The notes below the pieces were generated by a model that was given only the letters and a program-made list of their open reading frames with translations, was not told the origin of the DNA and did no database searches. From contig CAKZMM010000084.1 of NCBI GenBank assembly GCA_937128505.1, forward strand, positions 1-64,000: a stretch of 64,000 nucleotides of DNA, written 5' to 3'. Source of the stretch: an uncultured Thermogutta sp. Its GTDB lineage: Bacteria; Planctomycetota; Planctomycetia; Pirellulales; Thermoguttaceae. The first letter of the stretch is position 1. Each line of letters begins with the position of its first letter. A program made the position numbers and the translations under genes. Below, one piece after another: positions 19,601 to 28,911 of the stretch.

Positions 19601-20611
19601 TTATACGATTTCCACTGTTGAGGTGGCAACAATTTCATTTAGGGCTTTCAAATCAGCGGGTTCCAGCTCAATGTCGGCCGCTGCCGCGTTTTCCCCTACC
19701 TGCTCAGGCGTCCTTGCGCCGCAAAGGGCATGGGTCATTCCCGGTTGACTGATCGTCCAGGCGATGACCAGTTGAGCGAGGGATACCCCGTAGTTTTTCG
19801 CATACGGTTTAAGCTGATTGACCAAAAGTTGAATCCGCTGTCGATTCTCCACGCTAAATCGCGGTTTATTCCGTCGTTGGTCTCCGTCGGCAAATTGTCG
19901 ATCCGGGCCCATTTTTTCTGTCAACAAGCCTTGGGCCAGCGGTGAATACGCCAGAACCGCGATGTTGTGGTTGCGGCAGAATTCCAGCAATCCGTTTTCC
20001 TCCATTTGCCGATCGAGCATGCTGAATTTTTCTTGATCAGAATCGACCGGCCCGACTCTTAGATACTGCTCCAGTTGTTCTACTGAGACATTGGAAACGC
20101 CGATGGCGCGGATCTTACCTTCCTCTTTCAGTTTCAGAAGAGCCGCCATCGTATCCTCGATTGGTGTGGTGGGGTCGGGCCAATGAGTTTGGTACAGGTC
20201 GATATAGTCGGTTTGCATGCGGCGGAGGCTTTGCTCCACTTCCCATCGAATGGATTCTGGGTGCAGGTAACGATAAAACTGGTACTTGGAAGCTTCCGAA
20301 GTGATTCCCTGTTCGTCAGCGTGAAAGAAGAACTGGCCCACTTGCCGGTGCCAAATGAGGCCACATTTCGTCGCAAGCACAACCTCTTGCCGGCGTCCTT
20401 TGATTGCTTTTCCTACGATTTCCTCGGACAATCCGTAGCCGTATGCGGGGGCTGTATCGATCAAATTCATGCCTAAATCGATCGCCCGTTGGATGGCCGC
20501 AATCGATTGTTTTTCCTCGGTGCCACCCCACATCCACCCACCGATTGCCCACGCACCTAGCCCGACGACCGACGCTTGAATCCCTGAATGTCCGAGGGGT
20601 CTACTGCGCAT
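19601..20611 (-). CDS. Aldo/keto reductase (cytosolic)
   Basis: 336 aa NAD(P)H-dependent oxidoreductase of the AKR superfamily. The catalytic tetrad is complete: D52 and Y57 (IDTAPAYGYG), K82 (LATKCG) and H143 (QTHWPD). The start at 20611 is fixed by a near-perfect AAGGAGGTGA ribosome site (complement of 20615-20624); the frame runs open eight codons further upstream but those have no site. The C-terminal cofactor loop (CGARTPEQVGENA) is typical. It probably reduces a sugar-derived or small aldehyde/ketone, or acts as a sugar dehydrogenase; the substrate is unknown. Convergent with the UroD-family gene. Confidence 0.93.
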   Translation of the reverse strand: MRSRPLGHSGIQASVVGLGAWAIGGWMWGGTEEKQSIAAIQRAIDLGMNLIDTAPAYGYGLSEEIVGKAIKGRRQEVVLATKCGLIWHRQVGQFFFHADEQGITSEASKYQFYRYLHPESIRWEVEQSLRRMQTDYIDLYQTHWPDPTTPIEDTMAALLKLKEEGKIRAIGVSNVSVEQLEQYLRVGPVDSDQEKFSMLDRQMEENGLLEFCRNHNIAVLAYSPLAQGLLTEKMGPDRQFADGDQRRNKPRFSVENRQRIQLLVNQLKPYAKNYGVSLAQLVIAWTISQPGMTHALCGARTPEQVGENAAAADIELEPADLKALNEIVATSTVEIV

Positions 20612-21914
20612 TTTCACCTCCTTCTTTAGATGCAACTCACCGAAGTCTCTTGTTGTCTTCTTTTCAGCTTATGCTTTCCCGCAGTAAATAAGCCACGTTT
20701 TGAGCCGAATTTGCAAGCCTTAAATCCGCCACCTGCCTTTGCTTGAATCCGGCATGTACCGCCGTACTTGCACGCGAAGTTCCACTCGCCTCTTACTTGA
20801 ACTTGCTTAGAGAGATATCGCAAACCTAAGTAGGGCGGTTGTTCTTTCCCCTTTGCGCCCTCCAAGAATTTCTTCCTCGGCCAAGGGGCTATACCACAGG
20901 GAAATGGGGGCTATCGGACCAGCAAAATCAGCACTTAATTCTTAAAGCGAAGTGCATCTGGACCGCCGAAGTTTGCAATTTCTAAACCGAGAACGATTCT
21001 CAAGTTAATAATTTGATTCTCAAGTTAATAATTTTCGGACAATCTAGCCCAAAGACCCACCGATTAGGACCTCGCTTGATTTCCACCGACATGCCCCCCG
21101 TGCTCGGGAACGCAAGTCTTTATCGGCTGCGGTTAGGTGCTGGCGGTTTCTCAAAACTTTAGAAATTTATGAGGGACCTGTTAGTCCTATTCTGCTCAAC
21201 CAACGTCAAATTGTCGCGTAACCAGTCAAACAGATTTTTAGCTTAACGGATCAGCAAGAAACCCGAAAGAAAACCCCTGCCGGAGGAAGGGGCCGCGGAA
21301 AGTTGCCATGAAAAACGCTACTGGCAAGCTCGTCTTTGGCCTGGGGCTTCGCTCGAGATCATCGACTGCTTCACCGTCCGGGCGATTCTAGGGCTTTTCG
21401 AAAGAAAACCAAAGCTGATAACGTTTGAATTTCTCTGATTGCCGGAATTTTGAACCACGGTGTATGGTCTTTCTCAAAGAACTGCTTTATATTTTTTCAG
21501 GAATACTGAGCAAAAAAAGTTTCGGTACGCACGCAGTTCTTTACCGGCCCAAGTTGCGGAAATGTATCGCGTCCTCAGTCAACACTTAGATACTGTACCC
21601 GCAAGAGTCGTATCAGCAGCAGGCTCAGGCACATACGACACCTGAAATAAGGAATGAGAGAATTCCGAGGGATTGTAGATTAAAGCTTTTTAATCGGAAA
21701 ATAAACAAGGCAAACTTTCGAACCATTGCGGGTCTCTTGCCCCTTGGGACTGTATGCTTCGCAACTTTCGGCGAATTGGTTCCTGAACGACTCGTAAATT
21801 GCTTCGAGGATTCTTCGAGGATTGAGGTATCGATAAGCTGGCGGCTGAGATTCTGGCTCATTGGGTAAAGGCTGTTCAATCCGTCCCACTTTAGTTGAAA
21901 AGGAGCTCTCGACC
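20612..21914. other. Long divergent intergenic region
   Basis: About 1.3 kb between the two divergently transcribed aldo/keto reductase genes. No firmly supported gene. It contains a perfect 20-bp tandem duplication (20995-21034). A small Cys/Lys-rich minus frame at 20626-20865 lies directly before the reductase start (see findings). Confidence 0.55.
20995..21034. repeat. Perfect 20-bp tandem duplication
   Basis: GATTCTCAAGTTAATAATTT occurs twice back to back without mismatch in AT-rich noncoding DNA. Confidence 0.93.
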
Positions 21915-22790
21915 ATGAATTTTTCAACTCTTTCACGTCGGAAATTTTTGGCAGGTGCCGCCTCGCTGGTGGGAGCTGCAGTCGTGGGGCAGCGACCCGC
22001 GGACGCAGCGCGCGCCGTGTCCATTTCCTCGGGAAGTGATATCGTCACTTTGGGTAATACAGGCATCAAGACATCAGTCTTAGGTTTCGGTACCGGCACG
22101 AACGGCGGACGGCAACAACGCGAACTGGGAATGGATGGTTTTGCCCGGCTCCTGCGCTACGGTTACGAAAGAGGAGTCCGCTACATCGATACCGCCGACG
22201 CGTACATGACGCACCTCTATGTGCGAAATGCCATCCAAGGGTTGCCGCGAGAGGAACTTTTTATTCTGACTAAGACCCGCGCTCGACATCCGGAGGTGGC
22301 AAAGGCAGATATCGATCGGTTCCGCCGCGAGCTGAATGTGGAATACTTGGATGCCGTTTTACTCCACTGCATGCAAACAGGGGGTTGGCCCCAGGACATG
22401 CGGCCAGTTATCGACGTACTCCAGGAGGCTAAACAAAAGGGGCGGATTCGTGCTGTAGGCGTGTCTTGTCACGGCTATCCACCGCTAGTTTCCTCCGTGG
22501 ATTGCGAGGGGATCGACATTCATCTCGTTCGCATCAACCCTTATCGCCTCCACATGGACGAGCATCACGATAAGGTCGCCGAAGAGATGAAGAAGATGTT
22601 CGAAAAAGGCCGCGGCGTTCTCGGCATGAAGATCTATGGAGAATCAGGCCTGGATTCTGCGGAGAAAAGGCTGGCTTCTTTGAAGCTAACCTTAGGGCTG
22701 GGTTGTGTGCATGCGTTCACAATCGGCTTCACGAAACCTGAGCAAATTGACGAAACTTTGGATCTGATTGCTCAGGCGGCTCAAGGTTAA
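21915..22790 (+). CDS. Tat-exported aldo/keto reductase
   Basis: 291 aa. The ATG at 21915 follows an AAAAGGAG ribosome site. The N-terminus has a twin-arginine signal (LSRRKFLAGAASLVGAAVVG, cleavage likely near residue 32). The AKR domain follows directly, with the full tetrad: D92 and Y97 (IDTADAYM), K120 (LTKTR) and H151 (LLHCMQ). The barrel is somewhat shorter than in cytosolic AKRs. A Tat substrate would fold and bind NAD(P) in the cytoplasm before export, so this is likely a periplasmic, perhaps cofactor-retaining, oxidoreductase. It is divergent from the cytosolic paralogue at 19601-20611. The substrate is unknown. Confidence 0.9.
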   Translation: MNFSTLSRRKFLAGAASLVGAAVVGQRPADAARAVSISSGSDIVTLGNTGIKTSVLGFGTGTNGGRQQRELGMDGFARLLRYGYERGVRYIDTADAYMTHLYVRNAIQGLPREELFILTKTRARHPEVAKADIDRFRRELNVEYLDAVLLHCMQTGGWPQDMRPVIDVLQEAKQKGRIRAVGVSCHGYPPLVSSVDCEGIDIHLVRINPYRLHMDEHHDKVAEEMKKMFEKGRGVLGMKIYGESGLDSAEKRLASLKLTLGLGCVHAFTIGFTKPEQIDETLDLIAQAAQG

Positions 22791-23475
22791 GCGACCACCT
22801 CTGGGCATTCATTGTTCTGCACCGATTAGTCAAAACTACTTCGTATGATCCGCGGTGCCTTTTGAGATTTCATAGCTTGGCGGCAGCCGGGCCTCGGGTG
22901 AATCTTGGTTTGGGACCCCACGGAACTCGCCAAACCACCGCGCGAATCTAACCGTGTGGGCGGCGCAACAGCGAAACATTGGAGCCACAAAGTGTTGTGC
23001 GTCGCGAAACACGGAACGCAGAGATTTCGGTGTTTCCCTGGTTTTTCCCTCACGTCCGCAGTTGATCCCATGCGGCCGGAATTAGTTTTATCCGGTTGCG
23101 CAGGTGATGCCCGGGCTTCAGAAACGATTTACATTCAAGTTTTTGGACTCGCCCTGACGGCTTCCGCCTGTGAAATGGTTTTTTTCGTTGTCAGGAAGAG
23201 GTTTCGGGAATTTCGCTCGAGGGCTTATGAGAGTCTTCCTGGTACGCCGGCTGAGGGTAAGACCCGAATTTTTTAAAAAAGTCCGGTATTTGACGCTCTT
23301 TTGTTTCACCGTTTCCGAATCTTTGCTGACCATTTCGCGTGGATTAGGTAGTCTCAAGTTCCATTCGCGTCGTCTTTGAGAAAGTTGTAAACTTTTAAGC
23401 GTCTTCGACGTGTTTAGCCAGGCAATCGGTGTGAGTTATTGTCCCACCAAGTTACTCAATCGATCGGTCTCATTC
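22791..23475. other. Intergenic
   Basis: About 685 bases between two plus-strand genes; no gene, terminator or repeat that I can support. The part after 23410 could belong to the next gene if its GTG start is used. Confidence 0.5.
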
Positions 23476-25233
23476 ATGATTTTTTCGAGCAGCGCTTTTA
23501 GCGACCTCGCACTCATTTTCTCGGCGGACGTAGTGTCTCCGAACTGGCGGCGGCGTGTCCTACAAGAATTTCGCCACCGGACCGTGTACGACTGTGTTGT
23601 GCATGCTATTTCCGTAGTTTTTCTTGCCGCGTTTGGCTTTTTTGTGACCGGGGATACATTTGTCGCCGGGGATGTATTCGAGCTTACGGCGCGATTGAGT
23701 CGCGAATCTACTCAGGTAAAGACGAGAGCGGATTACAATTTACCACAACGGGGATTTGCTTCGCACCAGGAAGCGGCAGCTCATCGTAGCGTCGGGGCGA
23801 TTACGGCAGTACCGATTCCCGGCCGCGTGGCAGGGGAAGTGTGGAAATCGGGAGCCGGGGCCAATGACCTCCCTTTTACGGCTCCCAGTAGCCAGGGATT
23901 CTCCCCCGATGTGTGTCTTGTAAGCTTCGAGAGTTCTGGCGGCTCCCAGCAACCAAATCAGTTGAGGAGCGATGATCATCCGAAGCAGCCAGGAAATTCT
24001 TCTTTCGAGACATTGCCCGATTTAAGGTCTCTTAAAGAGCGCGATCGGCCCACGGCCGAATGGTTGCGAAGGGTGGGCGGTTCTTGGCGCATCGATCAAA
24101 TTGACGGGCAAACCGTGATTACGGGGGTCAGCTTAGCCGGGCTTCCCGTTTCCGACGGAGATCTCGGAAAGTTGTCGGACTTGCAATCCCTCCAGACTCT
24201 CGTGCTGGGGGGTACCCGGATAACCGATCTCGCATTGGTCACCGTCAATGACTGGTTCAGCTTGGAGTCGGTAAATCTCGATGGAACCCTTGTGACTGAT
24301 GCCGGGTTACCGCTTCTGGCGACCTTGCCGCGATTGCGGCGGCTTTCGCTCGCCGGCACACAGGTTGGAGATACCGGATTAGCCGGCTTTGTGGAAGCCG
24401 CGTGCCGGCTCGGGAATCTGAAATTGGAAGAGTTGGCACTTGGTGGGACAAAAATCAGCGATGCCGGCCTCCGAAGCTTAGTCCCGCTTACTGAACTTCG
24501 GCTCCTGGACTTAAAGTTTACGAACTTATCGGACGAGGCAGCGGCCAACCTCGTAAACTTTCCAAAGCTGAAAATTTTAAATCTATTGGGTACCGAGATC
24601 TCAGATCGCGCGCTCACTCAAATTGCCGACCGACTACAGCTCCAAGAGTTGTATTTACCGGCCAATACTTCGGATGCGATCAGCGCCGTTCTTTGCCGGA
24701 TGACGGAACTCGAGTACTTATCGCTGGCAAACACTCAAATCACGGATGCAACCCTCGAGGCACTAGTGGATCTGCCGAAACTCCGAGCGGTATCGCTCGC
24801 CGCAACTCGGGTAACTGACGAAGGATTAAAAAGCATTGCCGCGCTCGAAGGCCTCCAGATTCTAGACCTTAGCGGTACGAAAATCACCGACGAGGGATTG
24901 AGCCACTTGCGCAAGCTCCACAACCTTCGGGTGCTCAGTTTGGCGAAGACACCACTGACGGATGAGGGGCTGGAATACTTGAAAGATTTACGGTCGCTTG
25001 AAGTTTTGATCCTGATCGAAACCAAGGTACGCGGCCCCGGTTTGAAGGTGCTTGCGGACTTGCCGTCCTTACAGGAGTTGAATCTGGCAGGGACCGCTTT
25101 GGATGAGCTGGCAGCGGAGTTGCTGGAGCCTTTATCCCAGTTAAAGTTTCTGAACCTAAGGAATACGGGGTTATCTCCCCAAGTTGTGGAAGGCCTTCGA
25201 AGCCGGCTCCCGAAAACGTCGGTGATGCACTAA
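23476..25233 (+). CDS. Leucine-rich repeat protein with N-terminal membrane anchor
   Basis: About 585 aa from the ATG at 23476. The frame is open to a GTG at 23410, and a GTG near 23532 is a third possibility; none has a strong ribosome site. A hydrophobic segment (VVHAISVVFLAAFGFFVTGD) probably acts as a signal anchor. A low-similarity linker follows. The C-terminal ~390 residues are about 14-15 leucine-rich repeats of ~24 residues in the pattern LxxLxLxxTxITDxGLxxL, the type planctomycetes use in large numbers. Likely an envelope or periplasmic protein-interaction scaffold; no enzymatic domain is visible. Confidence in the LRR region is high, in the start low. Confidence 0.88.
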   Translation: MIFSSSAFSDLALIFSADVVSPNWRRRVLQEFRHRTVYDCVVHAISVVFLAAFGFFVTGDTFVAGDVFELTARLSRESTQVKTRADYNLPQRGFASHQEAAAHRSVGAITAVPIPGRVAGEVWKSGAGANDLPFTAPSSQGFSPDVCLVSFESSGGSQQPNQLRSDDHPKQPGNSSFETLPDLRSLKERDRPTAEWLRRVGGSWRIDQIDGQTVITGVSLAGLPVSDGDLGKLSDLQSLQTLVLGGTRITDLALVTVNDWFSLESVNLDGTLVTDAGLPLLATLPRLRRLSLAGTQVGDTGLAGFVEAACRLGNLKLEELALGGTKISDAGLRSLVPLTELRLLDLKFTNLSDEAAANLVNFPKLKILNLLGTEISDRALTQIADRLQLQELYLPANTSDAISAVLCRMTELEYLSLANTQITDATLEALVDLPKLRAVSLAATRVTDEGLKSIAALEGLQILDLSGTKITDEGLSHLRKLHNLRVLSLAKTPLTDEGLEYLKDLRSLEVLILIETKVRGPGLKVLADLPSLQELNLAGTALDELAAELLEPLSQLKFLNLRNTGLSPQVVEGLRSRLPKTSVMH

Positions 25234-25296
25234 TGGGCCTTACCTCGGCCGATGGCGTTTGGAAGGGCGAACTTTAAGGGGCATCATTAGCCAGCC

Positions 25297-25364
25297 ATGG
25301 AAGTGTGAATTACGTGGAACTGTTAGTCACGTGGAACTGTTAGTCACGTGGAATTGTGAATCAG
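25297..25364. repeat. 17-bp tandem repeat, four copies
   Basis: Copies at 25297-25313, 25314-25330, 25331-25347 and 25348-25364; the middle two are identical (GTGGAACTGTTAGTCAC), the outer ones diverged. The junctions create CACGTG palindromes. Noncoding, about 65 bases after the LRR gene. Confidence 0.9.
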
Positions 25365-26492
25365 TGGTAATGAAGCAGATCTCAAGAGCGGGTCAAGCAG
25401 CTGGGGAGGAAGTAGTAAGTTTACTGCCCGCGAGTAGACACGTGATGAACGTTAGAACCTTCCGTTAAGAAAAGGGATAAAAACGTCGGCTTAAAACCGG
25501 CTTCCGAGGGGGGTGCGGCGGGAGAACTCCTAAGGTTTTTTCCAGGTCGGCAACTAGATTCCCCAAAGTCCTCCGGGCAGGGTGACTTAAACTTATCGAA
25601 AGTTACTATTTTTTCTTGCCTGGCTTTTTTGGCGAGTTTGGCACATCCGGTTGCTCCCTCGTCAATTACATTTCTTGATCGAAATCTTGTTGGGAAAACA
25701 GCGAGGAATCCTTGTCCGATGCGGGAATGAGAAAATCAATAACACAACGATCGGCTAAACTTGTCAATACGTTTCGCTGAAATTTTAAATAAGAAATAAA
25801 GCAAAATGTGGAGAACGCGAGAGATATTCGGGCAAAAGCTTGTAAGGGTAAAGCTGGGAAAAAATGGATAATCGGCACGGTTTTTCGAAGGTTTTTCGCC
25901 TTGAACGCTGTCGAAAAGCAAAAGTTAGGGTTCAGTCCATCGGTGCCAGATCGGTTTTCAGCGTGTTGGGGTTACATTCCTATCCAGAAAGGTTACGATG
26001 TTAAGGGCCGTCACCTCGATTTGACATGCGTGATACGCGGCGTGAATGGACGTACAAACTGACCGATTGGTTTATTCATTTGGTTCATTCAGTTAGTTTT
26101 GCATAATCGAAGGCATACCGGTGGGATAAAGAACGTGATTATCCGAGGATTCTGCTGGTTGATTTCCGAGGATCAAAAGGCGTAGTGTACGACGGGATCT
26201 GCGGATCGCTTCCATTCGCGCTTTGAACATGAGCTTTCAAACGCGAATCCGCGTGAATGAACACAGATCTTGAGAATTGTTTTGTTTGGTAATCGTGAGA
26301 GCTTTACTAAAAAAATTAACATTTATCATGCATCCGATAGTGATTCGAAAACCTTATGGTTTTCAGAGATTAAAGATGTAAGAAACCTCGGGGTTAGTTA
26401 AGTTTCATGACACTCTTTAAGATCACAGTCTAGCAAATCCGCATTTCTGAGCTCCTAGGCTAAAATGTCACTTACTCGATGTGGTATATGGG

Positions 26493-26536
26493 ATTTCCAA
26501 AAAGTAATGACAGAATTTCCAAAAAGTAATGATTGA
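26493..26536. repeat. 22-bp tandem duplication upstream of the ketosynthase gene
   Basis: ATTTCCAAAAAGTAATGA occurs at 26493-26510 and 26515-26532, a 22-base period with 18 identical bases. It ends about 20 bases before the ATG at 26556 and so lies in the leader or promoter of the KAS gene. Confidence 0.88.
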
Positions 26537-26555
26537 AAAGATTTAGACGTACAGG

Positions 26556-27809
26556 ATGTTTCGGGCTAGGCAAGAAGAAAGGATCGTGATCACCGGGGTG
26601 GGCCTGACAAGCCCGATTGGGAACAACTTGCGCGAATTTCGCGAGGGACTTCTCTCCGGACGAAGTGGAGTGAGTAAATACGAAATCAGATATTTCGGAG
26701 AAACTTTAGCCGGTATCTGTCATTTTGACGAGTCGAAATACCAAACCCCGAAAAATCGTCGTCGCGGTACGCGGGCCGGGAGCATTGCCATTTTCTGCGC
26801 TCATGAGGCCATTCTCGATGCCGGGTTGAGCTGGCCCGCCGTCAATAAATCCCGGGTGGGGGTGTATATCGGCGTTACCGAGCATGGGAATGTGGAAACG
26901 GAAAACGAGATCTATCTGCTTCGTCAATTCGACTACGATACCCGGGTTTGGTCACATTATCACAATCAGCGCACGGTGGCCAATAATCCGGCAGGGGAAG
27001 TGACGTTAAACCTTGGGATCACCGGGCCGCATTACACAGTGGGAGCGGCTTGTGCTGCAGGAAATCTTGGGCTCATTCAGGGAGCCCAGATGCTGCGGTT
27101 GGGTGAGTGCGATGTGGCCCTCTGTGGGGGGGTGTCCGAAAGCATTCACACCTTTGGGATTTTTGCAAGCTTTCGTAGTCAGGGTGCACTCGCCTGGCAC
27201 GAGGATCCGACCAAAGCGTCGCGACCATTCGACCGGGATCGCAACGGCATTGTCGTGGCGGAAGGCGGTTGTGTGATGGTTTTGGAGCGAATGGACCAAG
27301 CGGTCGCAAGGGGGGCACGAATCTACGGCGAGATCCTCGGCTATGCAGTTAACAGTGACGCATTCGACTATGTGCTGCCGGATTCCCACCGTCAGGCCGA
27401 GTGCATTCGTCTGGCTTTAGAGCGGGCCGGACGAGAACCGGAGGAAATCGATATCGTAAGTACCCATGCCACAGGCACCGTGGCGGGGGATATTCAGGAG
27501 TGTCAGGCTTTGCGGGAGATTTGGTGCACACCGGGCCGAACGCACTTCAACAATACGAAAAGTTTCATCGGGCACGCCATGGGGGCGGCGGGTGCCTTGG
27601 AATTGGCGGGAAACCTGCCCGCATTCGAGGATCAAATTTGTCACGCCACGATCAATCTTGAAAATTTGGATCCTCAGTGCGAGTTACCGGGATTGGTCGC
27701 CAACCGTCCCCTACAACTTGAGAAGGTCCATACCGTGCTCAACATTTCTTTTGGAATGCTAGGGCTCAATTCGGTTTTGATCGTGGGGAGAGTTTCCGGC
27801 GGGGTCTAG
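26556..27809 (+). CDS. Beta-ketoacyl-ACP synthase (FabF/KAS II type)
   Basis: 417 aa condensing enzyme that elongates an acyl-ACP with malonyl-ACP. The Cys-His-His triad is intact: C166 in GAACAAGN, H304 in STHATGT, H340 in SFIGHAMGAAG, with K335 (NTKS) in place. Length fits KAS II. It is not in a fab operon; its neighbours are a stand-alone acyl carrier protein and a phytoene-desaturase-like flavoprotein, pointing to a specialised acyl or polyketide-like pathway. The ATG at 26556 has no good ribosome site but no other start fits the conserved N-terminus (RIVITGVGLTSPIG). A repeat lies just upstream. Confidence 0.93.
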   Translation: MFRARQEERIVITGVGLTSPIGNNLREFREGLLSGRSGVSKYEIRYFGETLAGICHFDESKYQTPKNRRRGTRAGSIAIFCAHEAILDAGLSWPAVNKSRVGVYIGVTEHGNVETENEIYLLRQFDYDTRVWSHYHNQRTVANNPAGEVTLNLGITGPHYTVGAACAAGNLGLIQGAQMLRLGECDVALCGGVSESIHTFGIFASFRSQGALAWHEDPTKASRPFDRDRNGIVVAEGGCVMVLERMDQAVARGARIYGEILGYAVNSDAFDYVLPDSHRQAECIRLALERAGREPEEIDIVSTHATGTVAGDIQECQALREIWCTPGRTHFNNTKSFIGHAMGAAGALELAGNLPAFEDQICHATINLENLDPQCELPGLVANRPLQLEKVHTVLNISFGMLGLNSVLIVGRVSGGV

Positions 27810-28551
27810 CCGCAGTAGCTCCGGCGTTTATAGTCTCGGCCTTCCCATACAATTCGGCCTTCCCGCTTTTCGTAACTAAAACGAACTGGGAAGGAATTTA
27901 TGAATTTGTCGGGCAAGAGGGTTCAGTTACAATTGGGGAAGCTAACGAGTCAAAAGTCGACATTTTGAAACCGTGCTTAGCTGGTGGCTTGCCCTGTCCG
28001 ATGGGTTTGTTACTGTGCACAAATAGGCTAACTTCAATATTAATCAAGCGAGTGTGCGTTAGACCTTCAAGCCAAGCTCAATGTTTTCTCCCTCTGGGGG
28101 ATTAGGTTGAAGAGAGTGATTTTTGGTCTCCAACAACCCCAATACAACTCAGGTGGCCTCTGGCCGTCTTCGCCTAATGTAAGGCCGAGTTCCTCGCCCT
28201 GAAGAGAGTTTGCACCGTTTAAAGGTTGGGAAATCGGGTGACCGCGGGTTCTATTGGGACTACATGAGGGGCGTGTTCCGCGGGTCTCTAAAGATAGTTG
28301 AAGCCGGCACTCGGGGAACTCGATCCATTGAACACCGTCAACTTTTTGGCACATTTCAATGGCGAACACCGTTTCAATCAAGCTAAATCATTAGCGCTAG
28401 ACTTGGAAGGCCTGGTATGATCGGATGATCAACATCTGAAGAGTGTCTGAGCTTTGCAACCAGTTCGATCCGTTCGTGAGTTACTGTTTTAGGTAAGCGC
28501 CGTTTCACACTCGTAACTTGCAACCATTTTCACTACCTCAGGTTTGCCGTT
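27810..28551. other. Intergenic between ketosynthase and ACP genes
   Basis: 742 bases, surprisingly long for genes that probably work together. No gene supported. A partial 18-bp-period duplication (TCGGCCTTCCC at 27836-27846 and 27854-27864) follows the KAS stop codon. Confidence 0.55.
27836..27864. repeat. Partial 18-bp-period duplication
   Basis: TCGGCCTTCCC occurs twice with an 18-base offset directly after the KAS gene. The remainder of the unit is diverged. Confidence 0.5.
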
Positions 28552-28812
28552 ATGACAGAAAACGAAATTCGAAAGTTAGTCCTCGATATCCTCCAAGATA
28601 TTGCCCCGGAGCAAGACCTTTCCCATCTGAAAGATGACGTGCCGCTGCGGGAACAGCTTGAGTTGGACAGTATGGATTTTTTGGACATCGTTATGGAGTT
28701 GCGGCGGAGGCACCGCATCCAAATCCCGGAGGAAGACTACCCGCAACTTACCACGCTTGCCAGCACGATTCAGTATTTAGAGCCGCGCTTACGGCAATTA
28801 AGTGAGCGCTAG
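28552..28812 (+). CDS. Acyl carrier protein
   Basis: 86 aa with the 4'-phosphopantetheine attachment site S40 in QLELDSMDFLDIV. The four-helix ACP pattern and the acidic character are clear. It carries acyl intermediates as thioesters. Its position between a ketosynthase and a flavoprotein desaturase suggests it is the dedicated carrier of that pathway rather than the general AcpP. An inverted repeat covers its stop codon (28806-28846). Confidence 0.93.
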   Translation: MTENEIRKLVLDILQDIAPEQDLSHLKDDVPLREQLELDSMDFLDIVMELRRRHRIQIPEEDYPQLTTLASTIQYLEPRLRQLSER

Positions 28813-28846
28813 CGCGGTGCCGGGGGAACCTTTTTCCCGCTAGCGC
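28806..28846. promoter_or_regulatory. Inverted repeat over the ACP stop codon
   Basis: GCGCTAGCG (28806-28814) pairs with CGCTAGCGC (28838-28846), a perfect 9-bp stem, with GGG/CCC pairing possible inside the loop. It includes the TAG stop codon and lies in the 99-base gap before the next gene. It could set the ratio of ACP to downstream transcript; no T run follows, so it is not a standard terminator. Confidence 0.6.
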
Positions 28847-28911
28847 CCGATCAAGAAAAATCTTTTCAACTTTGGTTACTGTATTCGCGGTTGGAATTTC
28901 GGTGACTCAAA

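Larger units (their letters stand above)
25234..26555. other. Long intergenic region
   Basis: About 1.3 kb, AT-richer than the genes, without a supported gene. Contains a four-copy 17-bp repeat (25297-25364) and, just before the ketosynthase gene, a 22-bp duplication (26493-26536). Confidence 0.55.
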
